Positions 37,901-47,089 are shown, counted from the stretch's first letter. The stretch: DNA of 64,000 bases from Pycnococcus provasolii (GCA_049487715.1 CP150553.1:806001-870000); one strand, 5' to 3'. Made by a program: numbers and translations. Notes: generated by a model not told the origin, from the sequence alone.

Positions 37901-40075
37901 GACGACGACCGCATGAGCAAAATGTGGAAGCGTTCCTATGATCAGGATGTGTCGCCTCAGGGTTCTCTGCGCAAGAAGAACATCGCACTGCTGAATGGAA
38001 ACGTGACGCCAGTTTTGCCAACCGTGGTAAATGCGATCAAGGACATCCACGGCGGATACCCGGCTGTCGTTCGCATGCAAGATTCAAGTGGTGACATGAG
38101 TACATATCGGATCGGCATACAGGTGCAAATCTACGGCAATACTGAAAGGCAAACACATGATGCAAAGATCGTCATCAACGCAGTGATCAGTAAACTGCTT
38201 AAGATGGCTCCGCTGATCCCTGAGGAAGATGCCGTCGCAGCACTCGATGTGCCAACACAAATGCTGCTGCTAACGCACGGCGATGAACGTGGTGCGGATG
38301 ACGAGAGTGACGACGAGGAGGACGGCGTGCCCACGCAGCGCAAGCGCCGAACTCAGTCCAAGGACAAGGGCAAGTCACGTGTGATAAGTATCAAGGAACG
38401 TGTCAATCGCCTGCGTGGAGACCCAGCGGACGACGACCTTGTCGCTGATGACGATGATATCGACGAGTCGACGCTGGCGAAGCTCTCTGGTCTTTGGGAC
38501 GACGGCGTGCCCTTGCCGACACTCACGGAGGAGGCGCGTGAGCGCAGGAAGATTGCTCGCCAGAGTTCTCAAGCATCGGCGAAGAAGCAAGCGGCGCCGA
38601 CGAAGAAGGCTCAAGGCAAGGCTCGCGCCGATGCGATGGTGGTCGACGTCGTCGACGACGACGACCTCGAAGTCCTCGATGATGTGCCAACGTCAGCGGC
38701 GTGCGTCGACGTGCCTTCTCCAATTGCAACCGGAACTCGCCCGCGTCGTGCAACGGCGGCACGCAAGAGCTTGTGCGAGGAGGAAGAAAACATGGAAGAA
38801 GTGGAGGAGGAGGAGGAGGAGGAGGAGGAGGAGGAGGAGGAGGAGGAGGAGGAGGAGGAGGAGGAGGAGGACCCCAACGACGATCAATGCGCCATTTGCA
38901 ACTTGGGCGGTGTTCTTGTGTGCTGTGAAAAGTGCCCAAAGTCGTACCACTTTGAGTGCCTTTCTGCTCCCCGTGAGGAAGTGGAGGCTGCAGATCCGTG
39001 GCATTGCCCCGCTTGCTGTGAGGAGGAATGTACAAAGTGCTGTGAGGAAGAAGAAGCTCAGAAGCTTGCATCAAGCTCTGAACAGCCCGCCGATGATACC
39101 GCCGCCCCTGAGGCTCCACCGACCTTGGAGGAGCTGGCTCTCGCAAACCCGCGAATCCTAGTCGGCAGGCGCATCAGGAAGCATTTCGCTGGACACGGAT
39201 GGTTTGCGGGCACGATCAAAAGGTACGACGCCAAAATCGATCCGCGGTTGGGCGAATCGCTAGGCCTGTACATTCGATACGACGACAAAGACACAGAACA
39301 TATCTACGTGAAAGATGCTATCCCCTTGCTTGTCGACGATCCTCCTGCTGCCTCGCCGCCTCTGCCGCTGCCACCGCCGCCGCCGCTTCCGGCTTCGCCT
39401 AACGAACACGCGGAACCGATTCCGATGGTGGCATTCACACCTGGCGAAGCTTTGGTCAAATCTGCGCCAGAGGAGGCTCCCGAGACGGAAGCGGCTGCTC
39501 ATGCTGCTACGATGTCTGCGGGTGATCGTAAGGGCAAGCGTGCGATGTACGACGAGGACGACGGACGCGTTCCTAAGGCTCCACGATTTTCTGAGGCTGG
39601 CGCCGGCACTTCCGCGGTGCCTCCCGAGGATATCGTGGACCTGGAGGCGGAGGACGAAGAGGACCCATACCTCAGCAAACGACGCCGTCTCGGTGACCTC
39701 ACCAATCTGGTTCGCGATGGCAAGAGCCACCCTCTAGACGTATGTGTGCTTTGCCCCTCAGGGGGCACATTGCGTGCGCATATCGACGGCAACGGCCACA
39801 TTTCGTGTGCTCGCACGGGAGCAAGGCGCGAGGACTGCGAGAGGCTTTTGCTGGACAGCGGTAAGCTCGACCAATTTGAAAACATTGCGCGTCAAAATGG
39901 TCCAGAGAAGAAGTTCTACTGCTTCGCATGTGCTCCGAAAATGAATGAGGAATCGAGCTCAATGGTCGCAGTTCCCCCATGGTCGCAGTCCGCACAGGAA
40001 GATTACGGCGTGAGGGCTTGGAAAAACCGACCCCTCTGGTCTGACCACGTCCGGCAATTTCATGCAGCTTACTGA
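34928..40075 (+). CDS. SBNO: strawberry-notch-type helicase with PHD finger
   Basis: A 1,715-residue protein. The SBNO helicase core carries Walker A GPGVGKGR (about 120), VFDECHKAK (Walker B, about 258), VSATGATEAENLGYM (motif III) and, in the second lobe, LVAIISDAASAGISLQSD and QLGRSHRSNQ. Further SBNO-specific sequence follows (NRMLALPVSMQEKLFGLF). An acidic tract coded by a pure GGA/GAG repeat (about 38805-38870) precedes a PHD finger at about 1320-1365 (CAICNLGGVLVCCEKCPKSY, FECL, WHCPAC). Next is a Tudor-like segment (LVGRRIRKHFAGHGWFAGTI) and a Cys-rich C-terminus (CVLCPSGGTL, FYCFACAP). SBNO proteins are chromatin-associated regulators of transcription. ATG 34928 (after the frame's earlier ATG at 34568, which overlaps the divergent gene) was chosen as start. 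The dispersed repeat begins at the stop codon. Confidence 0.88.
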   Translation: MSAALVARSQPPGSGDDASPAVVTLDDDLGGLDTETFEVYRDAESLVAQGLAQHPSPIAESTTMSFVRPPAVKSKLALPPVILTTKLSAPQVQSLLLANDRHAERLPTGERKGFFLADGPGVGKGRQAAAIVFERFLRGDTKAVWFSASTDLAFDARRDFMDIGALDYDVISLHDFKRDGVSIKTPLQRKYPKGGCMFYTYSMLTAGLSSKRQKKGAGAGAYGASTSAAPPPSFGEGTRLQQLVDWLGKDFSGMLVFDECHKAKSCGGGSSKTSKMSKTAMAVIELQARLPHARVFYVSATGATEAENLGYMTRLGMWGPGTQYHDRNKFLEMMNQGAFGMTAMELVAMELKRNGSLVARTLSYNGVEFANQFYAIGDDFKTMYDTSTQLWRDIIRLFNSSLDGEDKRNGKRALFGAMQRFFKQMTTAAKVPEVLRVAKEALANGQAVVIGLQSTGEARTEAYAAGKRGKKANDDDDDGDDAFDAFVQPASLVAKSLIEKHFGIDEQHPPDEGSEVESILKRASELKLPENPLDQIIDALGGPAAVAEMTGRKRRMIRKGGKIVYARRDEDCALDMVNINERDAFQNGRKLVAIISDAASAGISLQSDRKAKNQRQRVHITLELAWSADKTVQQLGRSHRSNQCIPPIFYLVNTSIAGENRFSSAVAKRLEQLGALTRGDRRATTAGCEAMAAGNVETKYGTKALDLMYKILLNRSLLPSSVTPQWLTDQLDELDDEASPTFRAQAKRKIWEDFMRQARRALVQVEVFSPSMGGGVGLHGMATAQDSSHAGGSSAVYNAHNVGVDNMDMSSVLPQTNVKTFLNRMLALPVSMQEKLFGLFTTLLAYQIAEAKSKAEYFEGRIPTVYAEKMTLKKETPIELPNQPKTVKLDLSHFVADCGFPFEKALELLEADRAKDPETTSGFYVQKHLPHVTNGERWLLLALEVRTPGQPTRNSRGRRIPPHQYKIIRPTLGVARVLKGADDLHEKFRAVDDDRMSKMWKRSYDQDVSPQGSLRKKNIALLNGNVTPVLPTVVNAIKDIHGGYPAVVRMQDSSGDMSTYRIGIQVQIYGNTERQTHDAKIVINAVISKLLKMAPLIPEEDAVAALDVPTQMLLLTHGDERGADDESDDEEDGVPTQRKRRTQSKDKGKSRVISIKERVNRLRGDPADDDLVADDDDIDESTLAKLSGLWDDGVPLPTLTEEARERRKIARQSSQASAKKQAAPTKKAQGKARADAMVVDVVDDDDLEVLDDVPTSAACVDVPSPIATGTRPRRATAARKSLCEEEENMEEVEEEEEEEEEEEEEEEEEEEEEEDPNDDQCAICNLGGVLVCCEKCPKSYHFECLSAPREEVEAADPWHCPACCEEECTKCCEEEEAQKLASSSEQPADDTAAPEAPPTLEELALANPRILVGRRIRKHFAGHGWFAGTIKRYDAKIDPRLGESLGLYIRYDDKDTEHIYVKDAIPLLVDDPPAASPPLPLPPPPPLPASPNEHAEPIPMVAFTPGEALVKSAPEEAPETEAAAHAATMSAGDRKGKRAMYDEDDGRVPKAPRFSEAGAGTSAVPPEDIVDLEAEDEEDPYLSKRRRLGDLTNLVRDGKSHPLDVCVLCPSGGTLRAHIDGNGHISCARTGARREDCERLLLDSGKLDQFENIARQNGPEKKFYCFACAPKMNEESSSMVAVPPWSQSAQEDYGVRAWKNRPLWSDHVRQFHAAY

Positions 40076-40311
40076 ATTCAGTAATGAAGTTGCACTTTAT
40101 TTTGTCCAACGGTCATCCATTCACATCATTCACTTTCACCATTCAGCCCATTCACCGGTGCCATTCACTGCGCGTTTTTGTTCATGGCGCAGGTGATTTC
40201 GAAGGTTGTATCACTGTATCAAGGGCGCTTTCGTAAGCGTAGCGAGGGCTCCGGTTGTGACTTGTTTTCGTTGATGTCGTCGCCAGCGCCACCAACCGTG
40301 CACCAACACGA
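40075..40311 (+). repeat. 3'-UTR dispersed repeat, copy B (longest)
   Basis: It begins right at the stop codon of the SBNO gene with ATTCAGTAATGAAGTTGCAC, then GTCCAACGGTCATCCATTCA and TTCACTTTCACCATTCAGCC, and runs to CCACCAACCGTGCACCAACA. The first 88 bp match copy C almost exactly; positions from about 40108 to 40311 match copy A with gaps. The remaining part of the 356-bp spacer to 40431 has no recognised feature. Confidence 0.85.
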
Positions 40312-40431
40312 TTATTGAAGAGTCGCACTTAACTACTCTACTCTACCTAGAAGTATCTAAAGGAGTGCAATTTGTGGGAAATGGAGCTGTCTTGGAGTTT
40401 AGACTGCAAAATCATGTATTTACAAACAATG

Positions 40432-42246
40432 TTATTCGTCGCGCAAGGCGTGGACGAGCATGTCATTTGTAAACGCGTCGTCCGGCCGTACAGCCAGGCA
40501 TTTGTGGTAGTGCTCGACAGCCGCGTGTAATCGCCCGGCGAGGTGGTGTGTGAAGCCGATGGCGGCGAATGTGGACGCACACTTGGGTCGCTTCGCCAAT
40601 GCGACCGTGTACCACTCCAGCGCTTCGTCGTACCTGCGTAGCTTGCGAAGGCAGTGCGCGAGGTTGCTGATGGTTGGCTCCCATGCAGCGCCAATGTTCA
40701 AGCGGCCTGGCGCGCTGTCCCATCCGCCGGCGCCCAGCGGCGTCGCCGCCGGAGTCGCTGCGGTCCCAGGCGTCGTGCCGTCCCACAGCTGCGCAATGCC
40801 TGACGCCAGCCGGCCGGATGCTGGACCACTCTCCGGCGCCGTTCCAGGTCGCACGCGCATCGGCGGGGGTGGGGGTGTCGCGCCCGCCGCGCCTGGCACG
40901 GTGAAGACGTCTTCCGCGGCGCCGCTTGCGATTGCCAGCGCTTGCTGGAAGTGCTCGGCGGCACCTTCGTAGTCGCCCTGCTTGAAGAGCAGAACGCCGA
41001 GCTCGTTCCAGACGAGCGGGTCACGCGCGCAGATCGACTTCGCCTGATGCAGGAACTGCTCGGCGAGGCTCGGGTGATTCGTGCGGCCGTGCTCCATGCC
41101 GAGGTACAGCAGAGGAAGGTGAAGGCCGGGGAAGAGGCGCGCGGCTGTGCGGTACGCCGCCAGCGCCTGGTCGCTCTCCTCCTGCAGCGCGAATGCATTG
41201 CCAAATCCAATCCATGCCGCGGCGCTGTGCGTGTCGATCGCCGTTGCGCGCGCGAGATGTCGGCGCGCCTGGTCGAAGTGGCCGACGCACGTGTAGTAGC
41301 ATCCAACGGCGTACCAGCTGAGAGCGCTCTCCGGCTGCGCGTCGACGAGCGCGTGCGCTGTCAGGAACAGCTCGTGCTTTTTTCCCAGCTCCACCGCGCA
41401 CGCCAGCAGAACAGGAAGGGCGCGCGCGTGGTGCGGATGCCGAGCGACCACCTTCTTCGCCAGCTGGTGCGCGGCAGGAAATTCCATACAGTGGCAGAGC
41501 CACTCCGCGCGGCAGGCAACCACGTCGTCGTTCTCGCCTAGATTCCAGCCATCCGGCCCGGGAGACGAGAGTGCTGTGAGAGCCGACTCCATCTCGCCCA
41601 CGGGTCGGTGCTTCTTCCCCATGGCGCCGTACAGCAGCGGCAGCCACGCGTGCTCCGGCGGCACGGCAAGCCGCGCGATGACGCGCTGCTCTTCCTCCGC
41701 TGGCAGCATGTGATTCGCGAGAAGCGCGTCGAGCGCCTCGTAGCAGAACGGATCAGCGTCTAGCGCCGCGCGAAACCAGTAGACGGCACGACCTCTGTTG
41801 TCCAGTGCAAAGCATGCGCGTCCGCGCAGCGTGCACGTTGCGCCCGCGAGCGTGCCTGCTAGCGTGGCGTCCGCCTCCGCCTCCAAGTCCGCGCCCCTGA
41901 GCACGCCCAGGCACTCGTTCCACTCGCCGCACTCCGCGTGACACCGCGCCGCGAGGTACCTGAATCGCGCATCTGACTCCACGAGCGCCGCGGCGTGCAG
42001 GCGCAGCACGGCGAGCGCTCGCCGGTAGTCTCTCGACACGAAGCACGCCTGCGCGAGGAGGTACACGTCCGCGGGCGCACCGCCTGAGAGCGTGAGCAGC
42101 TTGTCCGCGAAGAAGGACGCCGACGCGTACATGTGCTTGCCGAGCGCGTCCTGCACTAGCGCGCGCATGCGTGGGAGCGAGACTGCGTGCGCAGGCGTGG
42201 GAGGCGACGCGTCCGCTGGTGCGTGCGCAGGCGTGGGAGGCGCCAT
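40432..42246 (-). CDS. APC6: anaphase-promoting complex subunit 6 (CDC16)
   Basis: A 604-residue TPR protein. The N-terminal 20 residues hold a repeated PPTPAHA motif. TPR helices then run through the protein; FADKLLTLSGGAPADVYLLA, YRAL-type pairs, AVYWFRAALDADPFCYEALD, HLPLLYLGMEHGRTNHPSLA and VWNELGVLLFKQGDYEGAAE match APC6/CDC16. An insert of about 65 residues rich in Pro/Ala/Gly (about 465-525) separates the last TPRs. APC6 is a scaffold arm subunit of the APC/C ubiquitin ligase that drives the metaphase-anaphase transition. Start 42246 is the only reasonable ATG. GC content is high, so long antisense frames exist but are shadows. Confidence 0.92.
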   Translation of the reverse strand: MAPPTPAHAPADASPPTPAHAVSLPRMRALVQDALGKHMYASASFFADKLLTLSGGAPADVYLLAQACFVSRDYRRALAVLRLHAAALVESDARFRYLAARCHAECGEWNECLGVLRGADLEAEADATLAGTLAGATCTLRGRACFALDNRGRAVYWFRAALDADPFCYEALDALLANHMLPAEEEQRVIARLAVPPEHAWLPLLYGAMGKKHRPVGEMESALTALSSPGPDGWNLGENDDVVACRAEWLCHCMEFPAAHQLAKKVVARHPHHARALPVLLACAVELGKKHELFLTAHALVDAQPESALSWYAVGCYYTCVGHFDQARRHLARATAIDTHSAAAWIGFGNAFALQEESDQALAAYRTAARLFPGLHLPLLYLGMEHGRTNHPSLAEQFLHQAKSICARDPLVWNELGVLLFKQGDYEGAAEHFQQALAIASGAAEDVFTVPGAAGATPPPPPMRVRPGTAPESGPASGRLASGIAQLWDGTTPGTAATPAATPLGAGGWDSAPGRLNIGAAWEPTISNLAHCLRKLRRYDEALEWYTVALAKRPKCASTFAAIGFTHHLAGRLHAAVEHYHKCLAVRPDDAFTNDMLVHALRDE

Positions 42247-43032
42247 GCCTACGATAGACGAAACGAACGAACGGGATCGCGAGGAGCAGAATGGGAGGCT
42301 TGGTTGGGTTGGGCGGGAGCGCAGTTTGTTTGAACTTTCCGCCTTCCGCCTTCCCCTTCCCGGGAACGGACCTGACCTAAGGGAACGAAACCCCCAAACA
42401 AACTCTAAACCCCAAGCGCAAGCGCAAGCGCATACAACGAGGATGGCGTACCGTAAACCTTTAACTTAACTGTATTTGTATTTGTATTTATGGCTTTTAT
42501 GCCGTACAGTACATACTGTACTGTATGTACTGTATTTACGCGTAAAGTAAGTACTGTACTCCCTTTACCGTACAGATACATACGTTTAGTTAAATATATA
42601 TGCCCTTGCTACGATATATATATATATAGTTCTAGAGAGAGAGAGTGTGTGTGTGTGTGTGTGTGACTTACTTAGGTGACGAGAGGCAGTATGTAAGTGT
42701 AGTAAGATAGTCCTTGGTACTACATAGTACTAGTTAGTCGTCAACGGGAGGAGGCGCTGCGAACGGCGAGCCAAAACTGTTCTGCAGTTCAACCAGGTGG
42801 TTCCAAATCTAAATAAAGCATGGTTTCATTACATTAAGATAAGTTATCAACATCTTGTATATTCATTCATTCGTCCGTAAAGGAAAGCAATCACCCGTCG
42901 TTCATTCCCGGCGGTGCAGCAGGCACGGCAGCAACACAATAGCGCGTCGAAGTAGGCGTCAGGGGGGGGCAAAAAGCCTATCGTCGCAAAGCCCACACCT
43001 CGTCCCAAGGCTCGTTCGTGTCTCCTCTCACC
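42247..43032. other. AT-rich spacer with microsatellites and a hairpin
   Basis: A 786-bp spacer clearly lower in GC than the genes. It contains a TTTGTA repeat near 42472-42489, the hairpin at 42505-42534, further GTACTGTA/TACAGTAC motifs, a (TA)n run near 42615-42628 and (GA)n-(GT)n runs near 42634-42664. No gene was recognised. It should include the APC6 promoter and the 3' end of the ARM-like gene. Confidence 0.5.
42505..42534. repeat. perfect inverted repeat (12-bp arms, 6-base loop)
   Basis: Arms TACAGTACATAC and GTATGTACTGTA are exact reverse complements separated by TGTACT, itself partly palindromic. Shorter fragments of the same motif follow at about 42550-42585. Confidence 0.85.
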
Positions 43033-44841
43033 TCAGGCGGCCTGGGCTCGAAGAGGCGCCGGAAGGTTCCACACGACAGACACGATTCGCTCGCTCGCCT
43101 CCATGGACAGCTGCACGTCGTGAAGGCGTGTTACCGGTGAGCGTTCAGGCATATCGACCGCGGCTGGCGCGGCGTCGGCAGCGCGCTGAAACCCTGCATA
43201 CGCAACCTGTCGCATGACAGGGCCACCCTCGCCCGCGTTAGCCAAGGCGTCCGCGAGCCCGAGACGACGGTGTTCCGTAATCATCACGTGGCGCATCATG
43301 ATTGCGCGACCCTGGGCCGTGGCGGTTTCGGTGAGAGCCTGCCTCAAAAGATCCAGCGGGAAGCGGCTCGAGACAATCTCCTGCAGGGGATTGCGCACCT
43401 CGCGAAGCACGTTGTGCAAAGAGCGGTGAGAAGCCATCGCCTCGACCGCCTCAAGCACGATGCACAGCCCATCTCCGTGAGACTGGCGCGTGAGCATCTT
43501 AGACACGCGTGTGAGGAAATGGGGAGTCCTGCCCAGCGTGCGCGCGGTGGCTGCATTCTTGCCGTCAATGCAAGCAAGTGCACAGGCAATGGCTGCCGTC
43601 GGATCCGTCGTGGACACGGGAAGCCTTTGGCACAGGACACCAAGCGCAGTTTCCCTGTTCGCGAGGCGATCCGCGTCGCGCTCCAGCCAAGTGCGCAGCA
43701 CGTCAGCCGCTCCTGCGCGCAGAAATGAGGCACAGCGGTCTGCGCTGCGCGACGCAAGGTTCTGGATCGCACCCGCAGAGATTGCCATGTCGCTGAGCTC
43801 GGCGGACGCAGGCACCTTGCCCTCTTCGAGGAAGCAGCTGCATGACTGGCGAAAGAAGGTCACGAGCGGAACCACGGCGTCGGCAAGCAGCTCACGACGC
43901 GCCTCGCTGCCGTAGCTGAGGTTGACGAACACTGACAGCACATTCTTGCGCGTCACCTCGGAGTGCTCGTAGACGGAGGAGGCGAGGGAGGAGGAGGTGG
44001 TGGAGGAGTCGTGCAGAGAGGAGGAGGAGGAGGAAGAGGACGGCGAGGCACTGCCGGCGCTGGCTTCCGCGGCTTTGCCGTCTTCGATCGTCATGTCGCA
44101 AAGCCACTTGAGCAGTTTTGACACGGCGGGTGCGCTCGGGCACTCAGCGTCAGTCGCTTCGCGGTCGAGCACCCACACACCACCTGCAAACGAAGCACTG
44201 GAAGAGCACGATCCTCCCGTGCGCATCCACTGCTCCTTGCGGAACTGCGCCATCTGCCGGCTCAGACTGCGCAGCACGTCCGTGCATGCGCCGAAGAGGG
44301 GCTTGTGCGCGCATGCCACGACGACGGCAGAATTGAAGGCTGGCCCCCACGCCTCCGCACGGTCTGCAAATTGCACGTACATCTTCTCGGGCCGAAAAGG
44401 CGCGTTGTTCTCGTTTGACGCCTCCTTTTCGAGCGCCTCGCGTATCTGCGTCTCGGCCCGTGCGCCGTGCAGCAGCGAAAGCGCCCGCTCGAAGTTCAGC
44501 GTTCCCAGCTTGAGCAGCGCCTTGTAGCGAGTCTTAAGGCGGTCGTCATGCAAGGCTCGTGTGAGCAGTTCATCTGGGCTGAAAATGCAGTGAGCGGGAC
44601 TTGCCGCGCAAGCGAGCGCGGCAAGCGACGGCATCGCGAAAGTCGCCCTCTGGCTCCATATCACCTGCAGCGAAGGGTGCAGCAGGGCTTGCATGGTGTC
44701 GTTGCGCGTATCACTGCGCAGGCGCCTTCGTTGTTTCAGCTGGCTCTTCTGCTGAACTTTCCTCGTGCGCGCGATGGCCGGCTTGACGCGCAGGCCAGCA
44801 GGCGTCTTCGGCGGCTGTGCCGAGGCCTGCGCTGCCGTCAT
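43033..44841 (-). CDS. armadillo-like helical protein, function unknown
   Basis: A 602-residue all-helical protein if started at ATG 44841. Segments such as VSKLLKWLCDMTIED, NVLSVFVNLSYGSEARRELL, MAISAGAIQNLASRSADRCA and LRTWLERDADRLANRETALG resemble ARM/HEAT repeats, but no named family was recognised. A Ser-rich insert ([18 protein letters not shown]) lies mid-protein. The frame is open to 44940 but only from a GTG. A well-placed ATG at 45017 opens a different frame (SSVRGKESSKDDSRGGG) that stops after 30 codons. A missed intron or a frameshift at the 5' end is therefore possible. The gene is followed by the AT-rich spacer. Confidence 0.65.
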   Translation of the reverse strand: MTAAQASAQPPKTPAGLRVKPAIARTRKVQQKSQLKQRRRLRSDTRNDTMQALLHPSLQVIWSQRATFAMPSLAALACAASPAHCIFSPDELLTRALHDDRLKTRYKALLKLGTLNFERALSLLHGARAETQIREALEKEASNENNAPFRPEKMYVQFADRAEAWGPAFNSAVVVACAHKPLFGACTDVLRSLSRQMAQFRKEQWMRTGGSCSSSASFAGGVWVLDREATDAECPSAPAVSKLLKWLCDMTIEDGKAAEASAGSASPSSSSSSSSLHDSSTTSSSLASSVYEHSEVTRKNVLSVFVNLSYGSEARRELLADAVVPLVTFFRQSCSCFLEEGKVPASAELSDMAISAGAIQNLASRSADRCASFLRAGAADVLRTWLERDADRLANRETALGVLCQRLPVSTTDPTAAIACALACIDGKNAATARTLGRTPHFLTRVSKMLTRQSHGDGLCIVLEAVEAMASHRSLHNVLREVRNPLQEIVSSRFPLDLLRQALTETATAQGRAIMMRHVMITEHRRLGLADALANAGEGGPVMRQVAYAGFQRAADAAPAAVDMPERSPVTRLHDVQLSMEASERIVSVVWNLPAPLRAQAA

Positions 44842-45679
44842 TCCGACCTCGGCCGCGGCCGCAGCGGAGGTGGTAGCTGCTGCGGCATTCTCCTCGCGAG
44901 AGGGTGCCGCGCTATCGTTTCCGCTCAGTTTGGCGCGCACATTGCCCTTTCGCGGCGTGCGCCTCCACCGCGCGAGTCATCTTTGCTTGACTCCTTGCCG
45001 CGCACCGACGAGACCATGGCCAAAGAAAAGAGAGAGAGAGAAGAGAGAAGAGCGAGGAGCACTGCTGCGTAGAGCTAGCTGTGCTGCCTGCCGCACAGGT
45101 ACCTGATGGGGAGGTTGCGAAGAATGAAGAAGGGCAAGATGGGAGGGGGGAGGGGGGAGCTCCGAGGACCTGTTGTCCCGAGGCTCCGGAGAGCTCTGCC
45201 TCTGCTCTGCGCAGGTACCGGACCTCTCACAGGAGCACAGGGCCACAGGCAGACAGGGGAGAAGAAGAGGGGAGAAGAAGAGGGGAGAGGGCAGCAGGCC
45301 TCGCCAAAGTGCCCCTTCAGATTTCCCCCCTCTCTCTCTGGCACTCCGTCCGTCGAGCCTCCCAAGAGGAGCGGAGACGAACGTTACCTACTTCCTACCC
45401 AGCTCTCCATTCCCCTCCTCTCTCTCATCATCCGTCTCCGGTCTCTCTGATCTCCGTTCCCTCTCTTATGTGATGGGTGTGGTCACGTGATGCCATGACG
45501 ACGACAGAGGACGCCGACAGGCTGGCTGAAGCTTTTATGTAGACTGACGGAATACGGCCGTGCTATCCCTTCCATCAGTGGCCGTACACCCTCGCCCCTT
45601 ACGTAGAAACGAATAGTCTTATCATATCATTGTTTCAATCAAATAACATTATGGGGATACAAATCAAAGATGTATTACA
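44842..45679. other. spacer with purine tracts between ARM-like gene and ALG3
   Basis: An 838-bp spacer. It holds the possible missing 5' end of the ARM-like gene (44842-45017), GA-rich runs at 45026-45056, a G-rich run near 45138-45158 (GGGAGGGGGGAGGGGGGAGC) and a direct repeat of GGGGAGAAGAA near 45258-45288. No independent gene was recognised. Confidence 0.45.
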
Positions 45680-47089
45680 TCACGAAGTCTTCTTCGATGC
45701 CAGACGCGCAGACTTTCTCGTCGCAGACTCGTCTCTGTCTATGCGTGCTTCGCGCCCTGATCCAACGTGCGCTGCCGCCAAACCAAGCAACAGCGTGCCG
45801 TGCAGCACATTCAGGAGAACGGAGGATGTCGCATTGGACGGATACACGTTCCAAATCACCTCAATCGCCAGCCACATAGCGAAACGCGCGGCGTGTGACA
45901 CGAGCGGAAGCGTCTCGCGTCGAAGCGGGTTGGATGTCTCCCACGGGAACAGTCGGGCTGTGTACAGCAGGTGCGGCAGAGAGAAGGCATACCAGGAGTA
46001 AAATTGGTAGTGCAGCGAGCGCGCGAAGCACACGCCCACGAAGTTCGCAACGAGCAACGCCGTTGTTGCGTGTGCTGCGTGGTTCTCCCTCTTAGGAGCA
46101 AGCGATGCATTGCCCTTGCCGCCGAGAAGGCGTCCAAAGCCCTGCTCACGGAGCAGCCTCACGAGGCCGCCAGGCTGCGTGCACCATCGGCGGTGACCAA
46201 ACCAAAGCAGTACAACCAAGTGAACGGCGAGTAGGCTGAGCGCGAATCTCTTGGACACGAAAATTTCCTCGGGAACGAACTTGAAATTGACTGTCCACAC
46301 ATGCAGGAACACGCGCCCAAACTCGAACGCCTTGCGCAGGTAACTTGCAGGATACGTGCTGAGAAACTCGTATCCCACCGCGAGCTGTACAGTTAGAACC
46401 GCCGCCGCGCCAGCGAGCGCGTTCCAGACGCCTTTGGGGTGCTGCAGCCATAGCACCGCAGCAGCGGGCGCCATGAGGAGCACATTCATCTTCACGCTGA
46501 CGCCAAGGCTGAGCAGCGCGCCGACGCCGACGTCCCTTGCAACGGTGGACGACGTTCGTGTTTGCGCGAGCACGATGGCGAGCAGAGCAGGCAGCATGGC
46601 GACGCCGTCGTTGAAGAGCCGTAGCACGAAGATGGAGTGAAGGCGTTTGGATAGGCACAGCATGGCAAGCGCGACGGGCGGCGCGACGCCCGCACGCACG
46701 GTGATTGCCGCCGCTAAGGCGACGTACAAGATGTAGAACGCGGCGAAGACGGGCTGCGCATTCGCGACGACGCCTCCTCCGGTGATGCGCTGTAGCGTCG
46801 CATATACGTACACGAATCCCGCGGGGTACACGAGCGGTCCCGTGTCTCCTTTCATGTTCACGTAGTCGCGTTCGCCGTCGAGGTAGGCACCGACTTCTTG
46901 CATGTAGGCCTTCCAGTCGATTTCCGTGTACGGCACCTTGGCGATGACGAGTGCTGTTAGGAGTGCGTCCATGACGAGTAGGCCGACGACGAGGAGGAGG
47001 AGGAATGCGTTGCTACCGCCACGCATCGTGGCGCAAGGCGCCGTGGATCGCGCGTACACGGCGGTGAGGAGAGAGAGGAGCGGCGCCAT
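45680..47089 (-). CDS. ALG3: ALG3, Dol-P-Man alpha-1,3-mannosyltransferase
   Basis: A 469-residue polytopic membrane protein. The family signature PYTEIDWKAYMQEVGAYLDG followed by YVNMKGDTGPLVYPAGFVYV is diagnostic. Further matches are LHSIFVLRLFNDGVAM, LLSLGVSVKMNVLLMAPAA, HVWTVNFKFVPEEIFVSKRF and VGVCFARSLHYQFYSWYAFS. ALG3 adds the first lumenal mannose to Man5GlcNAc2-PP-dolichol in the ER during N-glycan precursor synthesis. Hydrophobic helices occur throughout. ATG 47089 has a good context and gives a normal N-terminus; ATG 47203 would add 38 Ser/Pro-rich residues, but it lies in telomere-like sequence (AACCCTAACC) shared with the divergent promoter. Together with the GT29 gene this points to an active glycan pathway. 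Confidence 0.93.
   Translation of the reverse strand: MAPLLSLLTAVYARSTAPCATMRGGSNAFLLLLVVGLLVMDALLTALVIAKVPYTEIDWKAYMQEVGAYLDGERDYVNMKGDTGPLVYPAGFVYVYATLQRITGGGVVANAQPVFAAFYILYVALAAAITVRAGVAPPVALAMLCLSKRLHSIFVLRLFNDGVAMLPALLAIVLAQTRTSSTVARDVGVGALLSLGVSVKMNVLLMAPAAAVLWLQHPKGVWNALAGAAAVLTVQLAVGYEFLSTYPASYLRKAFEFGRVFLHVWTVNFKFVPEEIFVSKRFALSLLAVHLVVLLWFGHRRWCTQPGGLVRLLREQGFGRLLGGKGNASLAPKRENHAAHATTALLVANFVGVCFARSLHYQFYSWYAFSLPHLLYTARLFPWETSNPLRRETLPLVSHAARFAMWLAIEVIWNVYPSNATSSVLLNVLHGTLLLGLAAAHVGSGREARIDRDESATRKSARLASKKTS

Noticed and set aside
45131-45160. G-rich run upstream of the ARM-like gene as a regulatory element
   Set aside because: Single short run in a purine-rich spacer; nothing distinguishes it from general composition.
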